Of a DNA stretch of 64,000 bases, positions 1-9,374 are shown piece after piece. The DNA is taken from assembly GCA_019279435.1 (NCBI GenBank), contig JAAALK010000286.1, forward strand, positions 40,547,712-40,611,711. The letters are read 5' to 3'. The position numbers and the translations under genes are program-made. This stretch comes from Zizania palustris (Eukaryota; Streptophyta; Magnoliopsida; Poales; Poaceae). The stretch's first letter is position 1. Every line of letters begins with the position of its first letter. A model generated the notes under the pieces. That model worked only from the letters and a program-made list of their open reading frames with translations, ran no database searches and had not been told where the DNA came from.

Positions 1-159
1 GCTTGTTGTTTCCCTATGTTCTGTAGCTGTCTCAACTTGATTTTATGTTCTGATCTGGTTAGTTTCATATGAAATACGGACAACAAATTTTGAGTGAATA
101 AGCATTCAGGGCTTCAGGCCCTCTTGTTCAGTTATTCTTATCCGCTTACTTCTCTGCAG

Positions 160-614
160 GCTGTGCCCACTTCAAAAGGGCAGGCTCTTGCTGATGAATA
201 TGGGATCAAATTCTTTGAAACGGTTAGTGTGAAGTCACAACTTCTGTTATGGCATTCCTTCATTTTAAAATGACAGTGAAATTTAGTGTTATTTTCTCCC
301 AAGCACTGGTGCCTGTACTTTGTTGCTATTTTCTCATGGATAATTTTTGTTTTATCATGTCTACTGCAGAGTGCAAAGACAAACCTGAATGTTGAACAAG
401 TTTTCTTTTCTATAGCAAGAGACATCAAACAGAGACTCTCAGAAACTGATTCGAAGCCTGAGGTATGATTGTTTTCAAAGACTTGGCATCCTTTTCTTTT
501 ATAGGACCTTAGCTTAACGTGGTCCGTTTGTTGCAGGACCGGACCATCAAGATCAAACCGGAAGGTGAAGCTGATGCAGCAGCGGCACAGAAATCAGCCT
601 GCTGTGGATCTTGA
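160..614 (+). CDS. RABE1: Rab GTPase of the RABE (Rab8-like) subfamily, last three exons
   Basis: Three exons are visible: 160-222, 370-462 and 537-614, with introns 223-369 and 463-536 that both begin GT and end AG. Each exon is a whole number of codons. The product contains AVPTSKGQALADEYG, the switch-distal SAKTNLNVEQVFFSIARDI segment (the SAK guanine-specificity G5 motif) and the tail AAQKSACCGS. The CC near the C terminus is the double geranylgeranylation site of Rab proteins, which anchors them to membranes. RABE/Rab8 proteins act in Golgi-to-plasma-membrane transport. The P-loop, switch I and switch II exons lie left of the window, so only about the last 77 residues are seen. No break is visible. 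Subfamily assignment rests on the tail and on ETDSKPEDRTIKI, which resembles plant RABE1. This is the only host gene recognised here. Confidence 0.93.
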
Positions 615-2017
615 AAGATTCTCACTACAAGGATAAAATGGTGGTGATATGGTGCTTGTAATTTTTATCATTTCATTATTTGCCAACTACTCTTTTTGTG
701 CGCCATTTAACTTATTGCAATTGTCTTGATTGGGACAAATGGGTGTTAAGTCAGAACAATTACTTTCAATACTGGTGGAAAGTAACTCTGCTCTTGATAA
801 ATGATGAGCTCATACAGAATTGGGTTGGGTTGATGTTGGGGAGGCTACAGCCTGTAGATAACATAGAAGTGTGCAATAATTTTTTTGTGTAGTTAGTCTG
901 TTCAGTGTTCAACAGGCTTGCGAGTTGCGACAATGGGTCACTGATTACGTAGCACGTAGAGAAAATCGAACACGATGACCTTTAACATAATCAACTCCAG
1001 AAATTTTTGTTGATATGATTGGATTCAGCAACACATGCAATTGGCCGGTGCCTTCCAGGGTTTCCCAAACTGCTTGGTTACTACACTTTTGCTGCCGTCG
1101 GTTTGAATAAACTGACTGGTTTGATTAATTATTCAAATTTGAATTTGAAATTTTTGAAAATTATGAAAAAATCCTATAAATCCTATGTGATTTATAATGA
1201 TTTCCGGTGATTTTTTTTAAAAAATGAGAAAAATAAGCATGACAAATATAAAATGCAAAAAATGTTACTAGCCCGGCCATTAAGCCCAACCAACATTTCT
1301 TTTCCGTTTTAGTTTTTTAGCAAACATGACCGCTTTTCTCCCTCCAGCAAAAGCTCCCATTCTCCTTACATTCTCTACCAGTAGCAGACAGCCGGATATT
1401 AGTCATATCATTTTTTGGATTTAAATTTGGATTCGGATATGGACATGGAAATGAATATTATCGTATACGAATACAAAATAGATATGAATATAGTTACAAA
1501 TATTTATCGGGAAAATTGTCTAGTAAATAATAAACATTCTCCAAATTTAGAATTTTTTAATTCCAAAATCTTTTAAAATGTCCCATTTATTTTTAAAATC
1601 CTAAAGAAAATATAATATTCACTGTGTGAAAACAACTCTTTGCCAAGTGCCCGGCTCTTTGTCTAGTGTATTTTTTTCAAACACTCGGCAAAGACGATTG
1701 TTCACCGAGTCTCGATCAAACACACTCGTCAAATAACAAAAAATACACTCGATAAAGTTTGATATCCGGCAAGAAACAAAAAAAATTAGTTTGATATCCG
1801 GCAAGAAACAAAAAAAATTGGTACTAACAGACACTCGACAAACCCAAAAGAGTCATCGGTTTGTGCGAAAAAATGTTTCGAGCCTATATGATATTTGTAA
1901 TTTGGTTTGAGCTAAAAAAAAATTTACACTCCAAATACAACATACCTTATTCCATGTAAAAAATTTGTATTTTATATGACTGTTTTCTATTTTTAATTCA
2001 TCAAGTATGTTTGTAGG
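615..2017. other. RABE 3' flank and AT-rich intergenic DNA
   Basis: The first about 280 bases after the TGA stop (612-614) are probably 3' UTR; I see no decisive polyadenylation signal. From about 1120 to 1620 the sequence is AT-rich with short iterations such as AAATTTGAATTTGAAATTT. Around 1630-1860 degenerate copies of a CTTTGCCGAGTG-like motif occur on both strands, as in terminal regions of some grass DNA transposons, but no terminal inverted repeat or target duplication could be placed. No gene is supported. Confidence 0.5.
1756..1819. repeat. Two perfect tandem copies of a 32-bp unit
   Basis: Positions 1756-1787 and 1788-1819 are identical, each starting AGTTTGATATCCGGCAAG and ending in A8TT. 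The repeat sits in the stretch with TTTGCCGAGTG-like motifs and probably reflects local duplication inside an old transposon relic. Confidence 0.85.
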
Positions 2018-2575
2018 TGTTGACGCAAGGGATTACGCTAATAGGTTTAGAATAACCTCGAAAGGTTAATTGCACAAAGTAATTAACTGTGTACCGATCC
2101 AAATCTCCGTTGGGGATAATAACTTTGGATCAACTCGAAGTGTTTTTGTTTGTATTAATATTCGACCCCTTTACAGTAAAGAAGGGGGTATTTATAGACT
2201 TGGTTACAGATAGGAAATGACTATCTTACCCCCTAGTTACAACCGCCATAGCGGACACTGTTCTTGGGGCTTCGTAGGGGTAAAGATGTCAAATATCGTG
2301 TGAACACGTAGATAAAGCAGCCGTCTTGTCCCTTTTGAAGGCGCTCCTTTGGAATAGGAGACTCTGCGAATACTTTAAAGGCAGGGCTCCTCCGAAGGCA
2401 ACATGCTTCGGAAGCGAAGCCCACTCTAGGCTTACGCGTAGGCTTCGGATCTGGCCTAGGGCTTCGAGTTCTTCCTCCCAAGGCATGGCGGTGGTAGCTT
2501 GAGGCTTCACATCTCTCATACTTTGGAACATACCTCTGGAGCATCAAGTTTTGACGGGATTATTTCCTCCCAACA
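2018..2575 (-). repeat. G1 3' LTR (558 bp)
   Basis: The block begins TGTTGACGC and ends CTCCCAACA, giving a 5-bp TGTTG/CAACA terminal inverted repeat. Read on the - strand it is preceded by a purine-rich tract GAGGGGCTAC (2576-2585 region), as expected for the polypurine tract next to a 3' LTR. A - strand TATAAATA lies at 2189-2196. The partner LTR is not in the window, so the assignment rests on ends, tract and TATA box. Confidence 0.7.
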
Positions 2576-3062
2576 GTAGCCCCTCAAATACGCCTTCTCC
2601 GAATGCCCTATATAGTGGGGAGGCAATATACGCAAGAAATAATTTATGCTCCCGAACCCAGAAAGCCGGAGATACTCACAAATAGGTTGGGACGGCTTTG
2701 AATGCAAGGTAGGTGTTTCGACAAGAAACACTCGTTCACGGCTTCAGAGAGCCATTAGCCGCACCATTTCTCCAAACGCCCATCTTAATAACTAACGTAG
2801 ATTGCCTCGGGCAACCGATCGCCGTTCCTGACGAGGAGTTACTTCCTTGATATACCAACCACTGCGGATATCCTGAGATCTTCCATTCAGACGTTTTTTG
2901 CTGGCAGCCCCACTTGTCAGTGACGGGGTCTATTATCCAATAGGTGTAGACAGCTGTTGCCCTCAATACTTGTGGCGTAAGCTACCGACCCCTTATAAAA
3001 GGGAGAGGGCATACCCCGTTATCGCGAAACCTTTTGTCTTTCTTGAAAAATCTTATCTGCAA
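2576..3062 (+). promoter_or_regulatory. Putative promoter and 5' leader of the G1 antisense ORF
   Basis: A good TATA box, TATAAAA at 2994-3000 followed by GGGAGAGGGC, lies about 65 bases upstream of the ATG at 3063. It points toward the accessory ORF on the + strand, opposite to G1 transcription. Positions 2576-2600 also hold the G1 polypurine tract on the - strand. Transcription itself is inferred. Confidence 0.5.
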
Positions 3063-6000
3063 ATGGCTAAGACAAGCGCCTAGGTGCCCGCTTCGAGTTC
3101 TTCACTGGTCCAGCAACAAGCGGCCGTGACGGCCGCAGCGTCGACGATGGCATCGCCGGGAGCTTTCGGGGCTCCTAGGGTTTACGGCTCTCGGGACCTT
3201 AGGCCACCCTCTGAGAAGTAACCTGATCAAACTTTCATCTTGGATCGATCTACCTGCACTGAAGAGACAATAAAGGAGGCGGTACACGAACGATTAGGAC
3301 TTGAGGTTGTGGTGAGGGTCCTTGGAGATGAAGTCATCCCTATACCGCGCGAAGGAGAAGTGGTGGTCTTCGAAGAATTTTTTGATGTAGGGCTCGGGCT
3401 GCCATCTTCGGGGCTTCTGGTCGAAGTCCTGCGGATGTATCTCGCGAAGCTCCCAAAACTCTCCCCGAACGCCATTGCCCGCTTGGCTATATTCAAGTGG
3501 CCATGCGAGCGGAGGGGTGCGAAGGAAGGGCAGAAGTCTTTGCCATGATGCACGAAGCCAACTGCCAACCAAAGAGGCGGTTCGATATTGATGGCTCGAC
3601 GACGCTGTTGGCCTTCGGGAGCATCAACTTCCAACTCCGAAAGGAATTCCAAAATAACTTCCTTGCGAAGGCTACCAATGAGCGATGGTACTCTGACTGG
3701 ATCCTTCACTGGTTCTACGTCGAAGTAGGGGTATATTCTGGGCTGGCGAGGCTTGTCCAGGAAATCTCCTATCGAAGGGAAGCAGAGGTCTCGGCGGACG
3801 TGAGCGTCATTCGGGTCCACCTCCGCCTTATGGACATCGTCGCTCGCCGCATGAGCTTGCGGGATTTGGCGGAGGAGTTTATTTCCCTCCACATTCCTCC
3901 CCTTAAGGCCACCTGACCTATAGCCTTTCAAGGGTCCGAGGACGGGGGCCTTTGGGATATTCCCTCTGACTCCATAGGTACACTTCCCGAATTCTTTCTA
4001 CAACTTTAGATATTTTGCACCAGCATTTTGTTTATATCTTCTTAGTAAAAATTATACCTTGGCTTGCACAGGCTCACGAGTGACGATGACTCCGGAGCAG
4101 ATAGTCCGGGCAACCGAAAATGTAGTCGGAGCTTGGGAGAGGTTTAATAGAGTATGGGGCATGCTCGAAGGTGAGCCCCTACTCTCCCGGACCTAGATGG
4201 CCCTGACCCTATCCCGAGGAAGAGGAAGGTGGACCCAGGGCCTAATAGCACCTCGAAGCCTCCTTCGAAGAGGACGGCTCACAAGCCGAAGAGCCCAGGT
4301 GGGTGGGGGTCTTCTTTACCTCCCCTGGCTTTGGACCCACTTCCGGCACCAGTTGTTGAAGAACAAATGGCCGAAGATGTCATAGCGGTGGTGCCGTAGG
4401 CCTCGGTGCCAGAGGGGGTCGAAGGGCCTAGGCAACGGGACCTGAATGGGCCGAAGGGGCCCATGCGACGGAGCCAGAAGACCCTAGGCAGGCGGATGCT
4501 GAAGGGGCCCAGATGGCGGAATCGGAGGCCCTTGGGCAAGCGAATGCTGAAGAGGCCCAGGCGATAGAGTAGGAGACTCTCTCGGCACCTGCGGGGGCCG
4601 AAGTAATCACGACGGAAGAAGTGGGGCCCCAAGTGGTTGGTTCACCACTTGGGACCTCGGAAGATTCTAACGCGGACTTCCTTCGGATGTTCGTGCACAC
4701 AAACAGTCTGGATCAGTCTCCGGTTGGCGGTGGAAGAGGTACTTTCTTTTCCTCATTAGGCTCTGTACTTGTTATTCTTGGACAAATTGCTTTAGTTAAC
4801 CATTCGTACGCATTTGAACTTGCTTCAGATGTACCATCGGAGGGCCCCTCAATGGTCTCTTCGCCCATGGAGAAGGGGATTGAGACAAAGGGAAAAGCCC
4901 CTGTCGTGGTGGTAACCCTGTCTAATTCAAATGACGGGGACCGCTCGGAGGAGGCTTCGGAGGGGACTTCTCATCGCTTAGAGCCATGTCCTTCCACGGA
5001 TGACCGAAGGGTGCTGGCGAAGCTTCCTATGATGCCTCCCTTTTTGGCTTAGAGAACCGGCCTTCGTGGCATGCTGGAGCCTTTGGCTCGGGTTTACTGG
5101 GAGGTTGGTGACACCGAGCTAGTGGCCGAAGTGAGCCGAGCCGAGGGAGCAGACCTAGGCATCGCTCTCAAGCGGGCAGCGTATCAGGTATGATGACCTC
5201 TGTTGATTTAGCTGTTATATCTGTTTATTAATGTCATTGTCTAATACTTACCCACTTTTCCCCCCTTTTTGTAGTTTGTTGTCCTGGCTCGCTCGGCCCC
5301 AACTTCTTATGGCAACAAGTGCGACCGGCTCGAGGAGGAAGCTACAAACCTTTGGGATCGCCTTGCCGATGCAGAGGAGAGGACTTCGACCTTGGAGGAC
5401 ACGCTCCAAGAGGAGCAGCGGAAGAGAGCAGCCTTCGAGGTCGAAGTTGAAAACCTGTGAGTTGAATGGGTAAACTCTGAGGTCGAGGTTGAAAAGCTTC
5501 GGGCCGAGCAGAGTGCCTTAGCGGTCGAGGTGAAATGGCTGAGCGCTCAGAGGGCCATCCTCGTAACGAGGTCTACTGAGCTAATCACTTCGACCGCCAA
5601 ATTGAGCACTTCTAAGGAGGCTTTGCGTGCGGAGCAGGCGAAGTGCGATGGGGTGGTGGCTGAGACCATGGACATCCTTCGGGCGTCTTGGAGCGTTTTG
5701 GCACTTCGTTCCCTCCTTCTTCTGTCGTCACCAATGAGCCCCTAGCTCACCAAATGAAGCTTATCCAAGTGGCGGCAAGGATGATGGAGAACACCACAGC
5801 TAGGTACGGAGAGAACTCCAGGAGGGTGGCTTCTCTCGGTGTCCTTCATCATTTGGAGGACGTCAGGGGCATTGTTTCTCCGGCAACAGAGGTGGCACCC
5901 GTCAGCTTCGGAGGCGAGCGCCTGCTATCTCCTTCGTCTAGCGTTGCTGCTGCATGGAAGGCCTTCCAGGCAGCGTGGAAAGCCGAAGGCCAGGACACAA

Positions 6001-6101
6001 TGAAGACTTGGATCGACGAGGCCCATCGCCAAAAGCATGCACAGACGCAGCCTCCTCCGACTCCTTCCCCGGACCTTCCTTCGTCGGACTCGAAGGTGTA
6101 G
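3063..6101 (+). pseudogene. G1 antisense accessory ORF, PF04195-like 'putative gypsy type transposon' protein, spliced and decayed
   Basis: Starting at ATG 3063 (MAKTSA, then an in-frame TAG at 3081), the coding signal continues through two more damaged spots and a frame change near 3500. Recognisable blocks are REGEVVVFEEFFDVGLGLP, FLVEVLRMYL-like and LSPNAIARLAIFKW, then DWILHWFYV (about 3700). They match the conserved domain of the PF04195 family as I know it. Three introns with consensus borders are visible: 3978-4071, 4739-4828 and 5188-5274. The last exon (5275-6101) encodes a heptad-rich coiled coil (DRLEEEATNLWDRL and LEDTLQEEQRKRAAF) and ends DLPSSDSKV-TAG at 6099-6101. The family is carried by Tat-lineage Ty3 elements and its role is unknown. 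Stops include TGG-to-TGA at 3914. It is not a host gene in my view because its position next to the LTR and opposite pol fits the element. Confidence 0.65.
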
Positions 6102-6200
6102 TCTCCTTAGGGCTCTACATGTTAAAGTCCTATAAAATTTCTTGGTTAATGAATAATAGGACTTCATTTTTGGTATGTTTTCATTCATGGCCTAGCCTGA

Positions 6201-6546
6201 TCTTCGAATTGCAATCTCGAAGTACTCGATATTACCGAAGGTCTTCGCGATCAGTGGGCAATTTTTGAAGCCCTAAGACCCGATAGACGCCCCCGCTTTT
6301 CTATTCCGCGTGATGACTTAGGAAAAATTGCGCCTAGCATGCTTAACGAGGTGCTTTCCGTCATAAAAGAGGAGGAGAAAGGGGGAGAAAATAATGGAGG
6401 TATCCTCTTCATCGTCGGAGTATGTAGACTGGTCCGACGCAAAGCAAAGGCCGGTTGCTGCGGAGCCTAGCCCCAAAAGGCTTCGTACTTGGGCAGATCT
6501 TCAAGAGGAGCAAAGGGTCTGGCGGGCTTCCAATAAGGGGAAATGA
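6201..6546 (+). other. Possible leftover coding block downstream of the G1 antisense ORF
   Basis: One frame is open from 6201 to the TAG at 6468-6470 and includes ITEGLRDQWAIFEALRPD and GKIAPSMLNEVLSVIKEEE. A second, overlapping frame has an ATG at 6394 and stops at 6544-6546 (50 residues, MEVSSSSSEYVDW...). Composition resembles the accessory ORF. It could be a further exon of it or a separate small ORF; I do not recognise a family. Confidence 0.35.
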
Positions 6547-6822
6547 TCGAAGACCAGAGCTACGAAGAGGGTTAAGAAGCCTTCAACTGCTCTGAGTGCT
6601 TTGATGTCTGGAAGGAACCAACCTAGCCTCCATGATCGTTGGTCTGTAATTGTAAGACATTTGTTTTAGAAGCAATAAAATTTGCAAGTCATTAATTGAT
6701 CAATCTTACGAGACATTGTAAGTGGGTGTGGGCCACGTGTAATGCTTAGTATTGCTTGGATTACGTTTCGTAGGTTGCGAAGGGGTCATCTTCGAAGGTG
6801 GTTGTATAGTAGTTGTTAGGAT

Positions 6823-7176
6823 GGTTTGGACCGGGGGCCTAGAATTCCATTGCTTGGTCTCTTTGGACTCTTTTTAGGATGCTTCGGACAAGTGGTCCAG
6901 AATCATATTGCTTAGTCGCTCTGGACTCTTTTTAGGATGCATTGGACCGGTGGTCCAGAATCCTGTTGCTTAGTCGTTTTGGACTCTTTTTAGGATGCTT
7001 CGGAACGGTGGTCCGGAATCATATTGTTTGGTCGCTTTGGACACTTTTTAGGACGCTTCGGACCGGTGGTCTGGAGTCCTATTGATTGGTCGCTTTGGAC
7101 CGGTGGTACGGAGTCCTATTGATTGGTTGCTCCAGACTCTTTTTAGGACGCTTCGGACCACCGACCTGAGTCCTAT
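6823..7176. repeat. Tandem array of a 58-bp unit between convergent ORFs of G1
   Basis: GGACTCTTTTTAGGATGCTT-like blocks start at 6865, 6923, 6981 and 7039, exactly 58 bases apart, followed by a shortened copy and a last partial copy near 7134. Each unit carries GGACCGGTGGTCC-type inverted sequence. The array lies between the 3' ends of the + strand accessory ORF and the - strand pol. Confidence 0.85.
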
Positions 7177-7322
7177 AGTTTTAGTTAAGAAGATGCCATA
7201 CCTCACAAAAACTCCCCCCGCACCTTGGTGTGTTCACCGCGGTAGGGTCATGTTTTGGGGTGTGCATGAGCTGAACCGGGGCCTTTATTTAAAAAGAATG
7301 GACTCTAGTTTTACAATTGCCA

Positions 7323-7870
7323 TTATGCGAAGTAGTGTTTTAGGTGCTCCGCATGCCAGGCATGTTTCAACTCTTATCCTTCTAAATTGGCTAATTTAAA
7401 CGATCATGGCCGCCCTGATCGAAGTATAATGTACGAGCCTTCCCACTTGTTATCTAACTTCCCCGGAACAACAACGCTTCGAAGAACGAGGTGTATAGGT
7501 CTTAGTTCCTTAAGATTCACCTTGGGGTTGTACCAAGACTTCGTATGGTCTTGATACTTCGTCAGGTTTTCCATAGCCTGAAGCCTCGTCTCTTTAGGTA
7601 AGTCCAGTGAAGTGCGTATTTCATCCTCATCTTCAGGTCCCATCGTTCGCAACGACCCCCCTTAAGCTCCATCGGAGTCATGGCCTCGTCTTCGAACAAT
7701 AATCGGAACGGAGTGAATCCCGTTGACCTAGATTGAGTGGTCCTAATAGACCATAGAATCTTTGGCAACTCTTCAGTCCAAATCCCCTTTGCGAGACCTA
7801 CTATGCGGCGATTTAAGCCGGATAAGATGTTCCCGTTGACTCTTTCAATGGCTCCATTGGACTGGGGGTG
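7323..7870 (-). pseudogene. G1 pol: integrase C-terminal part
   Basis: Read leftward from 7870 the frame gives HPQSNGAIERVNGNILSG, the region around the catalytic Glu of Ty3 integrases, then WTEELPKILWSIRTTQ, GFTPFRLLFEDEAMTP and VLRSVVVPGKLDNKWEG, the usual post-core segment. After a frameshift near 7400 the C terminus continues as FKLANLEG, a stop, then ELKHAWHAEHLKHYFA, with a final stop at 7323-7325. The upstream half is at 19766-20082. The piece is damaged and cut off by C1 at 7871, so it is not functional. Confidence 0.85.
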
Positions 7871-8267
7871 TGAAGATCTAGGCCCTATGTGAGTTTTGGT
7901 AATTAATGATAAACATGCGTTTGAGGACTAATATTTTTCTTAAGTGTGAAGGAAATGAGTAGGTCCCGCGCAAATGGAGCACAAGATGGAAACCCGAAGA
8001 TCTGGACGTTTAAAGGCTACGACAAAAGGTTTGAAGGAATCTAGAAATTGATCGAGGTGTTTGGAGCGATCAATTAGGCTAGGTTTAAATTTTGTTTTTG
8101 CCGTACTATAAAGAGGGGTTGCATCTTGATTATGAGTTGATTTTCAAGTGCCCAATTTGCATTGCATATAGTATCTTTTGATCATGTGTGATTGTTGCAA
8201 AAGTTGCTATTTTGGCAAAATCCTTGAAAAATCATTGCAGCATTTTGTTGGAGCTGTCTGACCCTGG

Positions 8268-8558
8268 CGGTCTGACCGACCATGTGGGTCCGGTCAGACC
8301 GGCTGGAGTTGGACGGTCCGACCGGCCAGGGGGCCGGTCCGACCGGGTTGCGCAGGGCAGAATACTGCTGGTTTACAGAGCCGACGGGAGCACTATCGGT
8401 CCGACCGAGCCGATGGCCGGTCAGACCGGGTAGGGCCGGTCCGACCGGGCCAGCTTGGCCGGTCAGACCGAGGCGTCCTGTCACATCAGTAAACGGCTAG
8501 TTTTCTAGCCGTTGCAGTTGAGGTCGGTCAGACCGGCCCAAGATGGGCGGTCAGACCG
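8268..8558. repeat. Array of ten GGTCNGACC palindromes in the C1 5' LTR
   Basis: Central bases lie at 8273, 8296, 8319, 8340, 8402, 8423, 8442, 8465, 8530 and 8553: groups of four, four and two with 19-23 base spacing, separated by gaps of 62 and 65. Most sites extend to CGGTCNGACCG or CCGGTCNGACCGG. N is A or C except T in the first. Spacer sequences differ from each other. The identical array in the 3' LTR is at 18103-18393. Confidence 0.95.
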
Positions 8559-8612
8559 ACATTGCGCAGAGAGCCACCTAACTTGTGTAACGGCTAGTTT
8601 TTGGGTGTGTGG

Positions 8613-8621
8613 CTATATAAA
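8613..8621 (+). promoter_or_regulatory. C1 LTR TATA box
   Basis: CTATATAAA lies 55 bases downstream of the last palindrome and is the best core promoter candidate for the genomic RNA. The start site would be near 8645; this is inferred from spacing. Confidence 0.7.
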
Positions 8622-9324
8622 CCCTTGCTACAGCTCCTTTGCTAGACTTTTGGCATTCATTTGAGCATACTTGAGCACAAGAGAGTCTCTCCCACCATTG
8701 AGCACTAATTTGAGCACTAGTGAGGTTGGGAAGAAAAAGAGTTGATCAAGTGATTGAGTGAATTGCATTGCATTGGCATTTTGGCACTTGATCCTCTTCT
8801 CCTAGCTTTGATTGCAGCTTGTTACTCTTGGAGATTGCCATCTCCTAGACGGCTTGGAGAAGGAACCGGTGATCTCTCCTAGAAGGTTGTGGAGGAGACC
8901 CGGGAGGTTGTGAAGGTTGGAGCTCGCCTATCCGGAGTGGAGAAGAGCTACCACTAGTGATCGAGGCCCGAGAGTTGCACTTCCGGTGCCGGCTATTCAT
9001 CAAGCTAATTTCTCTTTGAGAAATCCGAGGCTTGGTGAAGAGAGCGGTCAAGTGAAACTCGCCTCAACGAGGACGTAGGAAATTGGCAAATTTCCGAACC
9101 TCGGGATAAAATTCGGTTGTCTCTTGTCCCTTTTATCTTTGAGCAAGTTAAATTGTGCAAGCTTACTTTTCTAGAGTAATTTACAATTCACCTTAGGTTG
9201 CACTAGTTGCTCTAGCTATTTGCTATCATTGTGTTAGGTCCTTGATCACTGTTTAACTGAAATCGAATTAGTTTTAAAAACCGCCTATTCACCCCCCCTC
9301 TAGTCGGTACATCGATCCTACAAG

Positions 9325-9337
9325 TGGTATCAGAGCT
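9325..9337 (+). other. C1 primer-binding site
   Basis: TGGTATCAGAGCT starts two bases after the LTR end. It matches the 3' end complement of plant initiator tRNA-Met, the usual primer of copia elements. Confidence 0.9.
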
Positions 9338-9374
9338 TGGTCTCTCAAGTTAGGCTTTACCGCCTAGAGAGAAG

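Larger units (their letters stand above)
7871..9322 (+). repeat. C1 5' LTR (1452 bp)
   Basis: Begins TGAAGATCTAGG and ends CGATCCTACA. Same length as the 3' LTR; differences seen only near 8021 (A versus G) and at two sites between 8969 and 8980. It carries the palindrome array, a TATA box at 8613-8621 and the C-rich block GCCTATTCACCCCCCCTC near its right end. Confidence 0.95.

Noticed and set aside
138..428. - strand 96-codon frame overlapping the RABE exons
   Set aside because: It is antisense to well-defined exons and introns and matches no family.
1619..1860. Complete CACTA or MITE element around the TTTGCCGAGTG-like motifs
   Set aside because: I could not find matching terminal inverted repeats or a target duplication; only a degenerate relic is supported.
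3227..3931. Long - strand frame of 234 codons opposite the G1 accessory ORF
   Set aside because: The + strand frame has the PF04195-like blocks; the - strand translation is low-complexity Ser/Arg/Pro and is a shadow.
8188..8500. Overlapping reading frames on both strands (rich in GPVRP/SDRPG) within the C1 LTR
   Set aside because: They are translations of the GGTCNGACC array; the same frames recur in the 3' LTR and have no domain or codon signal.
8268..8558. CRISPR-like array of short palindromes
   Set aside because: Units are 9-13 bp with 10-bp spacers in a eukaryotic LTR with no cas genes; not a CRISPR.
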